DNA from: JAGLTN01 sp035403325
Lineage (GTDB): Bacteria; Planctomycetota; Phycisphaerae; Sedimentisphaerales; Anaerobacaceae
Length of the DNA stretch: 17,392 bases
Reading direction: 5' to 3'
Assembly (NCBI GenBank): GCA_964492365.1
Contig: CAZBKA010000063.1
Span: 1-17,392, forward strand
The stretch's first letter is position 1. The number at the start of each line of letters is the position of its first letter. The translations under genes and the position numbers were made by a program. Positions 6,285-14,992 of the stretch are shown piece after piece. The notes under the pieces were generated by a model. It saw only the letters and a list, made by a program, of their open reading frames with translations, made no database searches and was not told where the DNA came from.

Positions 6285-8348
6285 ATGGCTAAATGCAGAT
6301 TATTACCCGCTATCTTATTGGTAACGCTGCTTTCTCTAACTCTTTCAATTACATACGCCGACCAGGGCAGCTTTGATCAACCGAAAACTTTAGCCTTTAT
6401 AAAAAGGAATATCCCTGTTGCAGGTCCGGATCATCCGGGCAATGTTTATCTGCTCGGTGAAAAAGTAAAAGTAAAATTCCCATTAGGCATAGGTTTGGAA
6501 GCATCTAAGTGGCAGCTTACTGATGACAAAAACAAAATTATCAAAAAAGGCAATCTCAAAAGAAAAGCCAAATTTGATGTTAAGGATATTGAGGTAGGTA
6601 AGCTTGGTATCGGATGGTACAGGATGGATTTTCTGGATGAAAAAGACACTCTCGTTGACTGGACAACTTGTGCGGTGCTTGCAAAGCTGAAAGCCCCTAC
6701 CCCGCAGGATTCGCCAGTATGTATTGATGCTGCAATAGCCTGGTTTGCAAAAAAAGATTTTGCGGGACAGGAGAGGTTTGCAAAACTGGCAGCATTAGCG
6801 GGTGTGAATTGGACACGTGACAGAATATCATTGCGTGAAATGGAAAAGGAGAAGTTGCTATTCGTCGGAAAATCTAATTATGATACTGCCTCAGCTTTAC
6901 AGGCTAAGTATGGTTTGAAAATTCTTCATTGTGTTCCTACAAGATCAAAATGGACTGTTGATGATGAGATGGACGGCAAAAGAGGTCGGCAGTTTCCACG
7001 TGACCTGAGAGATGTTTACAAAACATGCAAACTTTTCGCAGAGAGATTTAAAAATACTGTCCAGGCATGGGAAAGCGGTAACGAAGCTAACGCAGATAAT
7101 TTTGGAGCCCATACGATCGATGAGATAGTGACACAGCAAAAGGTTGTTTATCTCGGTATCAAAGCAGGCAATCCAAATGCGATTGTTGCTGGTTGTTCAT
7201 CAGGCGGCGTTCCAAGTCAGCTTACAACTGACGGCTATCTCCTCAATGAGACCTGGCCTTACTACGAGGTTTACAGTATACATTCTTACGATTGGCCTAA
7301 CGCTTATGATAAACTCTGGGAACCTTCCATACAAGCTGCTTGCGGAAGACCGATTTGGTTGACCGAAGCGGACCGCGGTATGGATTACAACAGCGAACAT
7401 CCATGGTGTGATTATACCAGGGAAAACGCACAGCGAAAAGCTGAACACATGGCCCACTCTTATGCCAGCAGTATCTACAACGGAGTTGACAAGCATTTTC
7501 ATTTTTGCCTTGGTCATTATATCGAGGACATGCCTACAAGAAATTCACAGTTTGGTCTTTTAAGGCTTGATATGACACCAAGACCAAGTTACGTCGCCTT
7601 AGCCGCAATAGGCAGATTCATGGCCGGTGCCAAAAGCATCGGCAGATTAAAACCTGACGAAATCGCAAATATCTACGCTTTCCGAGCAAAACCAGACGGA
7701 ATCGAAAGTGACGTCCTCGTATGCTGGGCACAGAACCCCGATGGTGGTTGGGAAACAAAAGGAAATATCCATTATAAATGGTCGGCACCGAACGATCTGC
7801 AAATCAAAGGCATTTATGATTATCTTGGCAGGCAGCTTGAAAAAATGCCCGACGAACTCACCGATGAAGCTGTTTTCGTTGTTTTGGAAAAGGACCAGGC
7901 CAAAAAGCTGAATCTTGAAACAAAGAAAATAGCTGAATACAGAACCGGCAAACCATGCCCCGTTATTTTACAGGTACAGATACCCGCCGCTGACACTCAG
8001 GGCACTTATGAGAACTGGGTTGAAATTCAGGAGCACGGCATCGAAGTTAATAAGCCAAGGGATATTGTACTTTATGCTTATAATTTCACCGACAAAGTTG
8101 TCGAAGGAACCGTTGAGCTTCTCGACCCGCCGAGCGGTCTGGAGTTTTCACCTAAACAGTGGAAAGTTTCAATTGAGCCTATGGACAGAACTCAATTAAT
8201 TGCTGCAGTTACTATTCCTGATTGGCCCAGCGATATGATGGACAAGAACTGGATAAAACTTAAAGGGCGATTTGGTGACATCGGTGAACCAGTCCTCGCA
8301 TTTAAACTTGTAGCTAAGAAAGATAAACCAGCAGAAGAAAATCACTAA
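6285..8348 (+). CDS. Secreted clan GH-A-like glycoside hydrolase (TIM barrel) with flanking beta domains
   Basis: Probably cleaves glycosidic bonds outside the cytoplasm. A signal peptide runs 1-25 (basic start, Leu-rich core, TYA before DQG). Residues about 27-140 look like a beta-sandwich domain. The barrel seems to run about 145-500. It has GNEAN at 265-269, where E267 fits the acid/base glutamate after strand 4, and WLTEAD at 358-363, where E361 fits the nucleophile after strand 7. SIHSYDWP (331-338) precedes the second. The closest idea is a GH39- or GH5-like retaining enzyme, but I cannot assign the family or substrate. The last 130 residues form another beta region. AAGGAG at 6271-6276 is 8 bases from the ATG. 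The next gene starts 18 bases after its stop, so the two are co-transcribed. Confidence 0.75.
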   Translation: MAKCRLLPAILLVTLLSLTLSITYADQGSFDQPKTLAFIKRNIPVAGPDHPGNVYLLGEKVKVKFPLGIGLEASKWQLTDDKNKIIKKGNLKRKAKFDVKDIEVGKLGIGWYRMDFLDEKDTLVDWTTCAVLAKLKAPTPQDSPVCIDAAIAWFAKKDFAGQERFAKLAALAGVNWTRDRISLREMEKEKLLFVGKSNYDTASALQAKYGLKILHCVPTRSKWTVDDEMDGKRGRQFPRDLRDVYKTCKLFAERFKNTVQAWESGNEANADNFGAHTIDEIVTQQKVVYLGIKAGNPNAIVAGCSSGGVPSQLTTDGYLLNETWPYYEVYSIHSYDWPNAYDKLWEPSIQAACGRPIWLTEADRGMDYNSEHPWCDYTRENAQRKAEHMAHSYASSIYNGVDKHFHFCLGHYIEDMPTRNSQFGLLRLDMTPRPSYVALAAIGRFMAGAKSIGRLKPDEIANIYAFRAKPDGIESDVLVCWAQNPDGGWETKGNIHYKWSAPNDLQIKGIYDYLGRQLEKMPDELTDEAVFVVLEKDQAKKLNLETKKIAEYRTGKPCPVILQVQIPAADTQGTYENWVEIQEHGIEVNKPRDIVLYAYNFTDKVVEGTVELLDPPSGLEFSPKQWKVSIEPMDRTQLIAAVTIPDWPSDMMDKNWIKLKGRFGDIGEPVLAFKLVAKKDKPAEENH

Positions 8349-8356
8349 TTTTCAAT

Positions 8357-8360
8357 GGAG
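8357..8360 (+). promoter_or_regulatory. Ribosome-binding site that sets the GH31 start
   Basis: GGAG at 8357-8360 is 6 bases before the ATG at 8367. An earlier in-frame ATG at 8355 overlaps this motif and has no site of its own. I therefore start the GH31 protein at 8367, which also gives a normal signal peptide (MNIKKSW followed by a hydrophobic core). Confidence 0.75.
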
Positions 8361-8366
8361 CTTTTT

Positions 8367-10520
8367 ATGAATATTAAAAAATCATGGATGTTATTTTTAG
8401 TATTAGCATTTTCACTGGAAATATGTTTTTCCGGTACTCAGCAGATAACAGAAATTGCCCCAGGCATCTGGAAAATACGTTGTGGCGAGCCGGAAAAAAT
8501 CGTCCCAACCGCTTACCAATGCTACCCAATGAAAAAAGACGCCTTAGCCGAAATGCCGCCGACAACAACACCTCCGATTGATTTATCGAATATATCATAC
8601 AAAACAAGAACCAGAGGCTGCACCGTTGACTTGCCTTTAAATGATACCGAGAGACTTTTCGGTTTTGGTTTACAGATCAATTCATTTGACCAGCGAGGTC
8701 TGCGAAGACAACTAATAACCAACGCTTACCCTGTTGGTAATGTTGGTTTTACCCACGCACCAGTTCCATTTTATGTTTCCACTGCCGGTTATGGCATATA
8801 TATAGATACAGCCCGCTACGTTGCATTATATTGCGGCAGCCACCCCAAACTTGCCGAAGCCGACAAGAACCAGGCCGCCAACACAACACAAGCTGGTGAC
8901 ACGCCGGAAGAATTGTATAAGCCCAGAATGATAACATCAAATGTCGTCAGTGTAGATGTCCCAGGTGCACAGGGTGTTGATATTTATGTTTTCGCAGGCC
9001 CTGCAATGAAAGATGCCGTTGCAAGATACAATCTCTTCAGCGGCGGTGGAATATTGCCTCCAATGTGGGGACTCGGTGTAAAATACAGATGCGAAAAAGA
9101 TTTCGACGCTGCAAATGCATTAAGGCTCGCAAAATACTTCAGAGAAAAACACCTTCCCATTGATATGTTAGGTCTTGAACCGATGTGGCAGACGGGGACT
9201 TATCCTTGCAGCTATGTCTGGTACAAAGAGAAATTCCCCGACCCGAATGCATTTATTAATGAAATCGTTGCGATGAATTATAAATTAAATCTCTGGGAAC
9301 ATGTGTATGTCCGCTGGGACAGCCCGTTGTATAAACCACTAATGCACTTATCAGGCGACTACCCCGTATGGGGCGGCCTCGTACCCGACTTTACCTTGGA
9401 AAAAACAAGAAATATTTTTGGTAATTATCACGAGCAATACCTCGTAAAAAAAGGCGTCACAGCCTTCAAGATCGACGAATGTGATAATTCCGATTACACC
9501 CAGGCTCAATCATGGGGCTTCCCGGAATGTAGCGAATTCCCTTCAGGCACCGACGGCGAACAGATGCACAATATGTTAGGTGTTTTGTATCAGCGGACGA
9601 TGCAGGAAATTTTTGACAGAAATAACATGAGAACTTACGGCGACGTCCGTGCCTCCGGCGCACTGGCAGCTCCTTATTCATTTACACTATATAGTGACAT
9701 GTATGATGACACTGATTATATGCGTATGGGACTTAATGCAGGGTTTTCCGGTATCCTCTGGTCGCCGGAAGTCAGGCAGACAAGTTCAATTCCAGACCTT
9801 ATCAGACGCACTCAGCAGGCTTGTTTTTCGCCCCAGCTATGTTTTAATTCATGGATGATCGAGAACCCACCTTGGCTCCAGTTCGATGAAACCAAAAATA
9901 ATAAAAATGAATTTCTCGAAAATGCAGAAGAAGTTGAGCAACTGTGCAAAAAGATTATGGATGTCAGAATGAGTCTGGTTCCATACCTTTACGCAAATTT
10001 CGCAAAATATCATTGGCAGGGCCAACCACCCTTCAGAGCTTTGGTAATGGATTACACTGATGACCCCGCAACATATAAAATTGACGATCAATCATTAATT
10101 GGTGACAGCCTTTTATTTGCACCGTTTTTCAAAGGCAGCAATAAAAGAACCGTATATCTTCCAAAAGGCAACTGGTATTGTTTCTGGACACATAAAAAAT
10201 TCACAGGCGGTCAGGAATACCCAATCGAAATGGGACTCAATGAATGTCCCGTGTTCATAAAAGACAATAGCATCTTACCAATCGCTGAGCCGGTAGAGTA
10301 CATCGGAAAAGATACCGTCTTTAAGCTGACCGTTTATGTCTTCGGTGAAAATCCTGCCCCGATCACATTAATCGAAGACGACGGCGAAACGCTGGATTTC
10401 CAAAAAGGCAAATATAATAATGTAACATTAACCTGGTCAGGCAAAAGCGGACAAATCGCCAGAAACGGCTCATACAAAAACAGCAGATATGAGATAGTTA
10501 AATGGGTACATATTGATTAG
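8367..10520 (+). CDS. Secreted GH31-family glycoside hydrolase
   Basis: GH31 retaining enzymes act on alpha-linked glycosides (alpha-glucosidase, alpha-xylosidase, alpha-galactosidase and others). The 717-residue protein has a signal peptide (about 1-22, cleavage near CFS-GTQ). An N-terminal beta-sandwich contains the GFGLQINSFDQRG segment. The barrel opens with PPMWGLGVKYRCEKDF and LPIDMLGLEPMWQTG. The nucleophile is expected to be D370 in AFKIDECD, and the acid/base D444 in LYSDMYDD. Where many GH31 members have a DIGGF loop, this one reads GFSGILWSPEVRQ, which marks a divergent subgroup, so I do not assign a substrate. C-terminal beta domains include YLYANFAKYHWQGQPPFRALVMDY and VEDDGET-like segments. 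It is co-transcribed with the preceding hydrolase and followed by a strong terminator. Confidence 0.88.
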   Translation: MNIKKSWMLFLVLAFSLEICFSGTQQITEIAPGIWKIRCGEPEKIVPTAYQCYPMKKDALAEMPPTTTPPIDLSNISYKTRTRGCTVDLPLNDTERLFGFGLQINSFDQRGLRRQLITNAYPVGNVGFTHAPVPFYVSTAGYGIYIDTARYVALYCGSHPKLAEADKNQAANTTQAGDTPEELYKPRMITSNVVSVDVPGAQGVDIYVFAGPAMKDAVARYNLFSGGGILPPMWGLGVKYRCEKDFDAANALRLAKYFREKHLPIDMLGLEPMWQTGTYPCSYVWYKEKFPDPNAFINEIVAMNYKLNLWEHVYVRWDSPLYKPLMHLSGDYPVWGGLVPDFTLEKTRNIFGNYHEQYLVKKGVTAFKIDECDNSDYTQAQSWGFPECSEFPSGTDGEQMHNMLGVLYQRTMQEIFDRNNMRTYGDVRASGALAAPYSFTLYSDMYDDTDYMRMGLNAGFSGILWSPEVRQTSSIPDLIRRTQQACFSPQLCFNSWMIENPPWLQFDETKNNKNEFLENAEEVEQLCKKIMDVRMSLVPYLYANFAKYHWQGQPPFRALVMDYTDDPATYKIDDQSLIGDSLLFAPFFKGSNKRTVYLPKGNWYCFWTHKKFTGGQEYPIEMGLNECPVFIKDNSILPIAEPVEYIGKDTVFKLTVYVFGENPAPITLIEDDGETLDFQKGKYNNVTLTWSGKSGQIARNGSYKNSRYEIVKWVHID

Positions 10521-10552
10521 CTGACGCAAATAAACAGTTCACCTGACGCAAA
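10521..10552 (+). repeat. Two copies of CTGACGCAAA, 22 bases apart
   Basis: Exact 10-base direct repeat at 10521-10530 and 10543-10552, starting directly after the GH31 stop codon and ending just before the terminator. The spacing is close to two helical turns. It may be a protein-binding site or a local duplication; chance cannot be excluded. Confidence 0.4.
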
Positions 10553-10559
10553 AGAGTTT

Positions 10560-10608
10560 AATGCCCTGCAAATTGTTCAAAATTGTTCGTTTCTGCAGGG
10601 CATTTTTT
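10560..10608 (+). terminator. Strong intrinsic terminator after the GH operon
   Basis: AATGCCCTGCA (10560-10570) pairs perfectly with TGCAGGGCATT (10594-10604), followed by a T-run to 10608. The 23-base loop is unusually long and is mostly two tandem copies of AAATTGTTC (10570-10578 and 10580-10588). Confidence 0.9.
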
Positions 10609-10629
10609 ATTTACCTTAACTCAGGCATA

Positions 10630-10658
10630 TTGTATTCGTCTTCAAGGTTTGTTAATAT
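10630..10658 (+). promoter_or_regulatory. Possible promoter for the kinase/dehydrogenase pair
   Basis: TTGTAT (10630-10635), a 17-base spacer and TAATAT (10653-10658). The -10 is good and the -35 is weak. The predicted start near 10665 would give a leader of about 34 bases before the ATG at 10699. Confidence 0.45.
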
Positions 10659-10698
10659 GCTCTGACAAATAAAAAGATATTTAAACGGGTCACGAATA

Positions 10699-11895
10699 AT
10701 GAATTTGATGATTTTAAATACAGCCGTTGTTGATTTCAGAGGAAAAGATTTTGAATTTACCGAAGCTCTGGCCGGTAAAGGCGGTCTGGCAAAGTGTGCT
10801 GCCAAGGATATGCCTGATTATTCTCAGCAGCAGCTTGAGAAATGGATAAAAGAAGGTTTTGCAACAGCAGGCGGACCAGGCAACACGGCCCCCTTGGTAG
10901 CAAAGACAGGTTTAAAAGTTGCAGTTGGTGTCAATCTTGGCAAAGGTGATTTCAAAGGCCTCGACGCTCAAGGCAGATTCTTCTATGATGTAATGACCAA
11001 CAACAAGATCGATATGTCGAGCACTGTTATAGATAATTCTCTACCGACAGGAACCACATTTATTTATGACAAAAAAGTCGGCGATAGAGGCGGCATAGCA
11101 TACTTCCCAAATGCAAATCATAATTTTGATTTTAAGATTTTTAAAAAGAGTATCGAAAACCTGAACCCGGAAATAGTTTATTACATGTATTCTGGTCTTT
11201 CAGACAAAGGCGATGCCAATGGCGGACGCGATCTTGCTGAGTTTGTTAAATGGTGCAGGAACCGCGGAATTGTCACCATAGTTGACAGCCATACACTCAC
11301 CGGCAATCCGCAACAGTTAATCGATGCTGGTCAGCCCGTCGAAGAATATAAACTTCTCGACCCACTACTCAGTGAACTCGATTTGTTTTTTACCTCCAGC
11401 GATGAAGCGAAAATGATCCAGAACACTTTGGGACAGAAAAAAGATTATCACAATATGAACGAGCACCAGATGTGTTCCGATTTCCTTAATTTCCTTTCAG
11501 AGAAATACTGGACAAATGACAGCCGATCAAAATTGTTAGGTGTAACAGTCAGCAGCGGCGCTTACATAAAGTATGTACTCAGGGGCAATCAATTTGGCCC
11601 AGCAAAAGTCCAGTCACGTTTCATGGCTGGTGAAGTTACCGACCTGGTTGGAGCAGGAGATTCTTTCCGTGCAGGGTTCATAAGCTATATTGCTGGTAAT
11701 CTTAAAGATTTTAAAAGCGGAACTATTAATTTTGAAGAAGCTGTCCAGATGGGAAACCTTTTCGCTTCGTTATATATCAAGTCCCCGCTCGATGACAGAT
11801 ATGCAAATATAAAAAGCTTTGATAAAATGTTAACCGTTGTTAGAAGCGATAAAGATTTTGAAAACTTCAAGTCATTACAGAAAGCCTTAAAATAA
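10699..11895 (+). CDS. PfkB/ribokinase-family sugar kinase
   Basis: ATP-dependent cytoplasmic kinase acting on a sugar or related hydroxyl compound. GGPGNTAPLVAKTGLKVAVGVNLG (58-81) matches the first family signature. DLVGAGDSFRAGF (315-327) matches the second, with the catalytic base D321 and the anion hole GAGD; Val replaces the usual Thr in DTVGAGD. LDLFFTSSDEAKMI (228-241) corresponds to the usual segment with the Asn/Glu pair. At 398 residues it is long for the family (about 300), with extra sequence near 195-275. No good Shine-Dalgarno site precedes the ATG. The polyol dehydrogenase follows after 26 bases, which suggests a polyol or ketose substrate, but the substrate is unknown. Confidence 0.85.
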   Translation: MNLMILNTAVVDFRGKDFEFTEALAGKGGLAKCAAKDMPDYSQQQLEKWIKEGFATAGGPGNTAPLVAKTGLKVAVGVNLGKGDFKGLDAQGRFFYDVMTNNKIDMSSTVIDNSLPTGTTFIYDKKVGDRGGIAYFPNANHNFDFKIFKKSIENLNPEIVYYMYSGLSDKGDANGGRDLAEFVKWCRNRGIVTIVDSHTLTGNPQQLIDAGQPVEEYKLLDPLLSELDLFFTSSDEAKMIQNTLGQKKDYHNMNEHQMCSDFLNFLSEKYWTNDSRSKLLGVTVSSGAYIKYVLRGNQFGPAKVQSRFMAGEVTDLVGAGDSFRAGFISYIAGNLKDFKSGTINFEEAVQMGNLFASLYIKSPLDDRYANIKSFDKMLTVVRSDKDFENFKSLQKALK

Positions 11896-11921
11896 TTATT
11901 CAACAGGAACATTCTTAGATT

Positions 11922-13181
11922 ATGACAGATCACATTTTTACTGGTTTTGGTTTTGGCCCTATTCAAGGCGGACTTTTTGTTAAAGAGGCTTTCGCTTCAG
12001 GTAATTTCAAACGGATTGTAATATCGGAAATCGATCAGAAACTGGTTGATGCCGTAAGAGCCGACGGCGGTAGTTACTATGTCAACGTTGCAAAATCTAA
12101 CGGCATCGAGGCACTAAAAATCGATAACATCGAATTGCTTAACCCGACTGTCGATTCGGACAGAAAAAAACTTTTAAAGGTACTGGCTGATTCCACAGAG
12201 ATAGTGACATCTTTGCCGAGCGTAAAAATTTATGACGTAGGAGGTGACAACAGCGTAAGCTCATTCATCAGCAACGCTATCACCACCAACAATGCAAAAG
12301 CAAAAATAATTTATACCGCCGAAAATAATAACCTCGCCGCTGAAATTCTCGAAAAAACAGTTTCCGCAAAAATAGGAACTCATATTTCGAATAACATCCG
12401 TTTTTTAAACACTGTTATAGGTAAGATGAGCAGGGTTGTTACCGATATCGAAGAAATTGAACAATTGCATCTTAAACCGATTGCCCGCGGAATTGACCGG
12501 GCATTCCTTGTCGAAGAGTTTAACCATATACTTGTCACCAGGACCAATATCAAAGGCTTCGTTCCAGGCATACAAGTCTTTGTCGAAAAATCCGACCTGC
12601 TCCCATTCGAAGAAGCCAAGCTTTATGGTCACAATGCTATCCACGCTTTGCTTGCTTATCTCGGTTTTTCTAAAGGCTGGTCCAGAATGACAGAGCTTAA
12701 TAATGACCCCAAAATCATGCAGATAGCCAGCAATGCTTTCATCAATGAGTCCGGAAAAGCATTAATTAATAAGTATGGAAATATAGGAGATACTCTGTTC
12801 ACTCAGTCAGGTTATAAACTTTACGCAGAAGATCTCCTAAAGAGAATGACCAATAAATACCTCGGCGACACCGTCGCAAGAGCTGGCAGAGATGTTGTAC
12901 GTAAACTCGCTATGGAGGACAGGATATTCGGAACAATGGCTCTAGCAATCGAAAACGGTCTCGAACCTGTCAACATGGCAATGGGTGCAATGGCAGGAAT
13001 CAATTGGCTCATCAAAAATGTAGAAAATACCAGCTTGCCGGAGAAACTGAAGTTTAATAATTGGCCAAACCTTACAGACACGCAGATCGAAGATATTTTA
13101 AATTGGCTCTGGGCAGGCAAAACAAACAAATACAATACACAGATCATAAACTGCCTCTGCAAAGCCAGGGATAATTTCTAA
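11922..13181 (+). CDS. Mannitol-1-phosphate 5-dehydrogenase-like polyol dehydrogenase
   Basis: Belongs to the polyol-specific long-chain dehydrogenase family, which interconverts a sugar alcohol (or its phosphate) and a ketose (phosphate) using NAD(P). The N-terminal dinucleotide fold begins FTGFGFGPIQGGLF (6-19), followed by RIVISEID (31-38). The catalytic K-x4-N-x2-H is K233-N238-H241 in AKLYGHNAIH. The late NKYLGDTVARAGRDVVRKL segment matches the conserved C-terminal helix of MtlD. Length 419 is between mannitol-1-phosphate dehydrogenase (about 380) and mannitol 2-dehydrogenase (about 490). The glycine motif GFGFGPIQGG differs from the GAGNIGRG of MtlD. It is co-transcribed with the kinase, so the pair may link a polyol or ketose to fructose 6-phosphate. 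Direction and substrate are inference. Confidence 0.82.
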   Translation: MTDHIFTGFGFGPIQGGLFVKEAFASGNFKRIVISEIDQKLVDAVRADGGSYYVNVAKSNGIEALKIDNIELLNPTVDSDRKKLLKVLADSTEIVTSLPSVKIYDVGGDNSVSSFISNAITTNNAKAKIIYTAENNNLAAEILEKTVSAKIGTHISNNIRFLNTVIGKMSRVVTDIEEIEQLHLKPIARGIDRAFLVEEFNHILVTRTNIKGFVPGIQVFVEKSDLLPFEEAKLYGHNAIHALLAYLGFSKGWSRMTELNNDPKIMQIASNAFINESGKALINKYGNIGDTLFTQSGYKLYAEDLLKRMTNKYLGDTVARAGRDVVRKLAMEDRIFGTMALAIENGLEPVNMAMGAMAGINWLIKNVENTSLPEKLKFNNWPNLTDTQIEDILNWLWAGKTNKYNTQIINCLCKARDNF

Positions 13182-13241
13182 GAACGGACCGATTTCATAA
13201 TTCATCGTATTTTTCTGGAAAATCTGGAAGATATTTAGTAT

Positions 13242-13270
13242 TTGACGCCGGCAAATATTGTCTTTACAAT
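13242..13270 (+). promoter_or_regulatory. Near-consensus promoter for sppA
   Basis: TTGACG (13242-13247), a 17-base spacer and TACAAT (13265-13270). The start expected near 13277 leaves about 20 bases of leader containing AAAGGAG (13286-13292), 5 bases from the ATG at 13298. Confidence 0.75.
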
Positions 13271-13297
13271 GACATAAAAGTCCGCAAAGGAGCAATT

Positions 13298-14365
13298 ATG
13301 GATTATAATCCGAACGATAATATTGATATGCCTCACGGCAACGAACAGCCGTCACAAAAAAGCATTGAAAGAATTATAATTGAGAAAGAAGTTAAGCCTA
13401 AGAGAAGTTTTCTGGGGCGTATTTTCTCATTTCTCTTTGCTTGCGTCTCCGTACTCGTCAGCGGCGTTATCTTGCTTACAATTGCAGGGGTCATTATCTT
13501 GGTTTTGGTCGGTACTGAGTCGGTTTCTCAATCGGTTCAAAGCGAAGTTATTATAGAAGGGGCAAAAACACAAAGGATTGCGGTTATTTCAGTTGACGGG
13601 CTGATAGACGACAAACAGTATGATTATTTTCATTCCCAGATGGAAGCTGCTCGAAAAGATACGCTTATCAAAGGATTAATAATACGCGTTAATTCACCCG
13701 GGGGAATGGTCTCTTCAAGCGATCGTATATACGATGAAATACTCAAATACCGCGAAGATACTGATAAACCAGTGATAGCTTTCATGCAGGGTTTAGCAGC
13801 TTCAGGAGGATACTACACCTCTGTTGCCTGTGAAAAAATTATTGCCGAGCCTACTGTAATTACAGGTTCAATTGGCGTAATTATGGAATATTTTGTTGTT
13901 GAGGGGCTTCTAAAAGAAAAATTAGGAGTTAGCCCTGTAGTAATAAAGTCAGGTCCGCACAAAGATTGGCCAAGCCCTTTTACTCAGCCTTCTGAAGAGC
14001 AGTTAACTTATCTTCAGGAAAAAGTGATTTCCCCTGCTTATAAAAGATTCGTCTGTGTCGTCGACCAGGGACGAAGCAATCTTACTATTGACGATGTTCT
14101 CAGATTAGCTGACGGCAGTATTTACAGTGCTGATGAGGCTCTCGAGAAAAATCTCATCGATGCCATAGGTTATCTTGATGATGCTCTTAAAATGATATAT
14201 GAATTGGCCGGCATCGACGACGCCGAGGTTATAGAATACAATCCGGTTTTTTCTATGACTGAACTGTTAAGTGCAAAAACAGGTCTTAACTTCAGCTTCA
14301 ACAGAAAAACATTAAACGAATTGAACACCCCTGAACTAATGTATTTGTGGCAGATGAATCAATAA
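13298..14365 (+). CDS. sppA: Signal peptide peptidase, SppA type
   Basis: Membrane-bound serine protease that degrades leftover signal peptides. The 355-residue protein has a charged cytoplasmic start, one long hydrophobic segment (about 43-72) and a single ClpP-like protease domain. GLIIRVNSPGG (126-136) supplies the oxyanion region. The nucleophile is S169 in GLAASGGYY and the general base is K217 in VIKSGPHKDWPSPF, a spacing like that of Bacillus SppA. TGSIGVI (189-195) is also conserved. The length fits the short single-domain form rather than the double-domain enterobacterial one. It has its own promoter, and the lipoprotein gene follows after 27 bases. Confidence 0.93.
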   Translation: MDYNPNDNIDMPHGNEQPSQKSIERIIIEKEVKPKRSFLGRIFSFLFACVSVLVSGVILLTIAGVIILVLVGTESVSQSVQSEVIIEGAKTQRIAVISVDGLIDDKQYDYFHSQMEAARKDTLIKGLIIRVNSPGGMVSSSDRIYDEILKYREDTDKPVIAFMQGLAASGGYYTSVACEKIIAEPTVITGSIGVIMEYFVVEGLLKEKLGVSPVVIKSGPHKDWPSPFTQPSEEQLTYLQEKVISPAYKRFVCVVDQGRSNLTIDDVLRLADGSIYSADEALEKNLIDAIGYLDDALKMIYELAGIDDAEVIEYNPVFSMTELLSAKTGLNFSFNRKTLNELNTPELMYLWQMNQ

Positions 14366-14392
14366 TCAATCTAATAATCGAAAGTGTGAAAA

Positions 14393-14794
14393 ATGAAAAA
14401 AGCTATTTTTCTGACAATGATACTTCTTCTATGCGTTGGCTGCAGCTCAAATGTTGATAAAGTAAGAACTATAAATCGCCAGAATCTGCTGAAACTTTCC
14501 GTTGATATGGAAAAGGCACAGGTATTGGAAATAATGGGCAATGCTCGTGCCGGTGGTCAAAATGGTGAGCCTACGATAAACAGCCCATATAAGAGTGAGA
14601 TACTCCAAGGCGAAAATAGAACTTTCGAGGTGGTATATTACTATACCGATATCAAAAACACCCTCTACAACACCGTTGTGACTGTAAATAATGAAGAATT
14701 GACACCTTTGGTCTTCGATCAGGGCAGACTCATAGGTTGGGGGTGGCAGTTTATGAACGAAAACATGAAAAAATATGGGGTAAATTTAGATTAA
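14393..14794 (+). CDS. Lipoprotein with a DUF3192/BamE-like domain
   Basis: Probable lipoprotein of 133 residues. A short basic-hydrophobic signal runs to G16, and C17 would be lipidated (LLCVGC-SS). The position three before the Cys is Cys, not the usual Leu, so the lipobox is slightly off. LSVDMEKAQVLEIMG (35-49) is the typical opening of SmpA/BamE-like folds. TPLVFDQGRLIGWGW (104-118) strongly recalls the DUF3192 family. Envelope function is likely, but the exact role is unknown. It has no obvious ribosome-binding site and lies 27 bases after sppA, so the two are probably one operon. Confidence 0.7.
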   Translation: MKKAIFLTMILLLCVGCSSNVDKVRTINRQNLLKLSVDMEKAQVLEIMGNARAGGQNGEPTINSPYKSEILQGENRTFEVVYYYTDIKNTLYNTVVTVNNEELTPLVFDQGRLIGWGWQFMNENMKKYGVNLD

Positions 14795-14900
14795 AACACC
14801 CTGCATAGACACAAAATCCAGTTGTGCCTAAAAAAAAACTCTTTTTTACCAGGATATAAAATTCCAGATACCCACATTTTTCCCTCCGCAAATTATATTG

Positions 14901-14967
14901 TATAATCTGTTCAATGGCGTTTAGTAAACGCTAATTACTTGACAGATACGCATTTTAGGACTATGAT
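14901..14967 (+). promoter_or_regulatory. Promoter region of the STAS/ATPase operon with a dyad
   Basis: The clearest promoter in the window is TTGACA (14939-14944), a 17-base spacer and TATGAT (14962-14967). A perfect 7-1-7 palindrome, GCGTTTA-G-TAAACGC (14917-14931), ends 7 bases upstream of the -35. A second -10, TATAAT, lies at 14901-14906 with a weak -35. It would start transcription close to the palindrome, so tandem regulated promoters are possible. The operator role is inference. Confidence 0.7.
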
Positions 14968-14986
14968 TCACGCGTATTTTTGTTAT

Positions 14987-14992
14987 CAGGAG
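14987..14992 (+). promoter_or_regulatory. Ribosome-binding site that sets the STAS start
   Basis: CAGGAG lies 9 bases before the ATG at 15002. The longer frame that opens with TTG at 14939 would translate the promoter itself, so I reject that upstream start. Confidence 0.75.

Noticed and set aside
8355..8366. Upstream ATG for the GH31 gene
   Set aside because: It overlaps the GGAG that serves the ATG at 8367 and has no ribosome-binding site of its own.
12380..12644. Minus-strand open frames inside the polyol dehydrogenase
   Set aside because: They overlap the conserved catalytic region of the dehydrogenase and show no family features.
14808..14847. Hairpin CACAA/TTGTG followed by a later T-run as a terminator after the lipoprotein gene
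   Set aside because: Only five pairs, and the T-run is separated from the stem by a long A-run and CTC, so it does not fit an intrinsic terminator.
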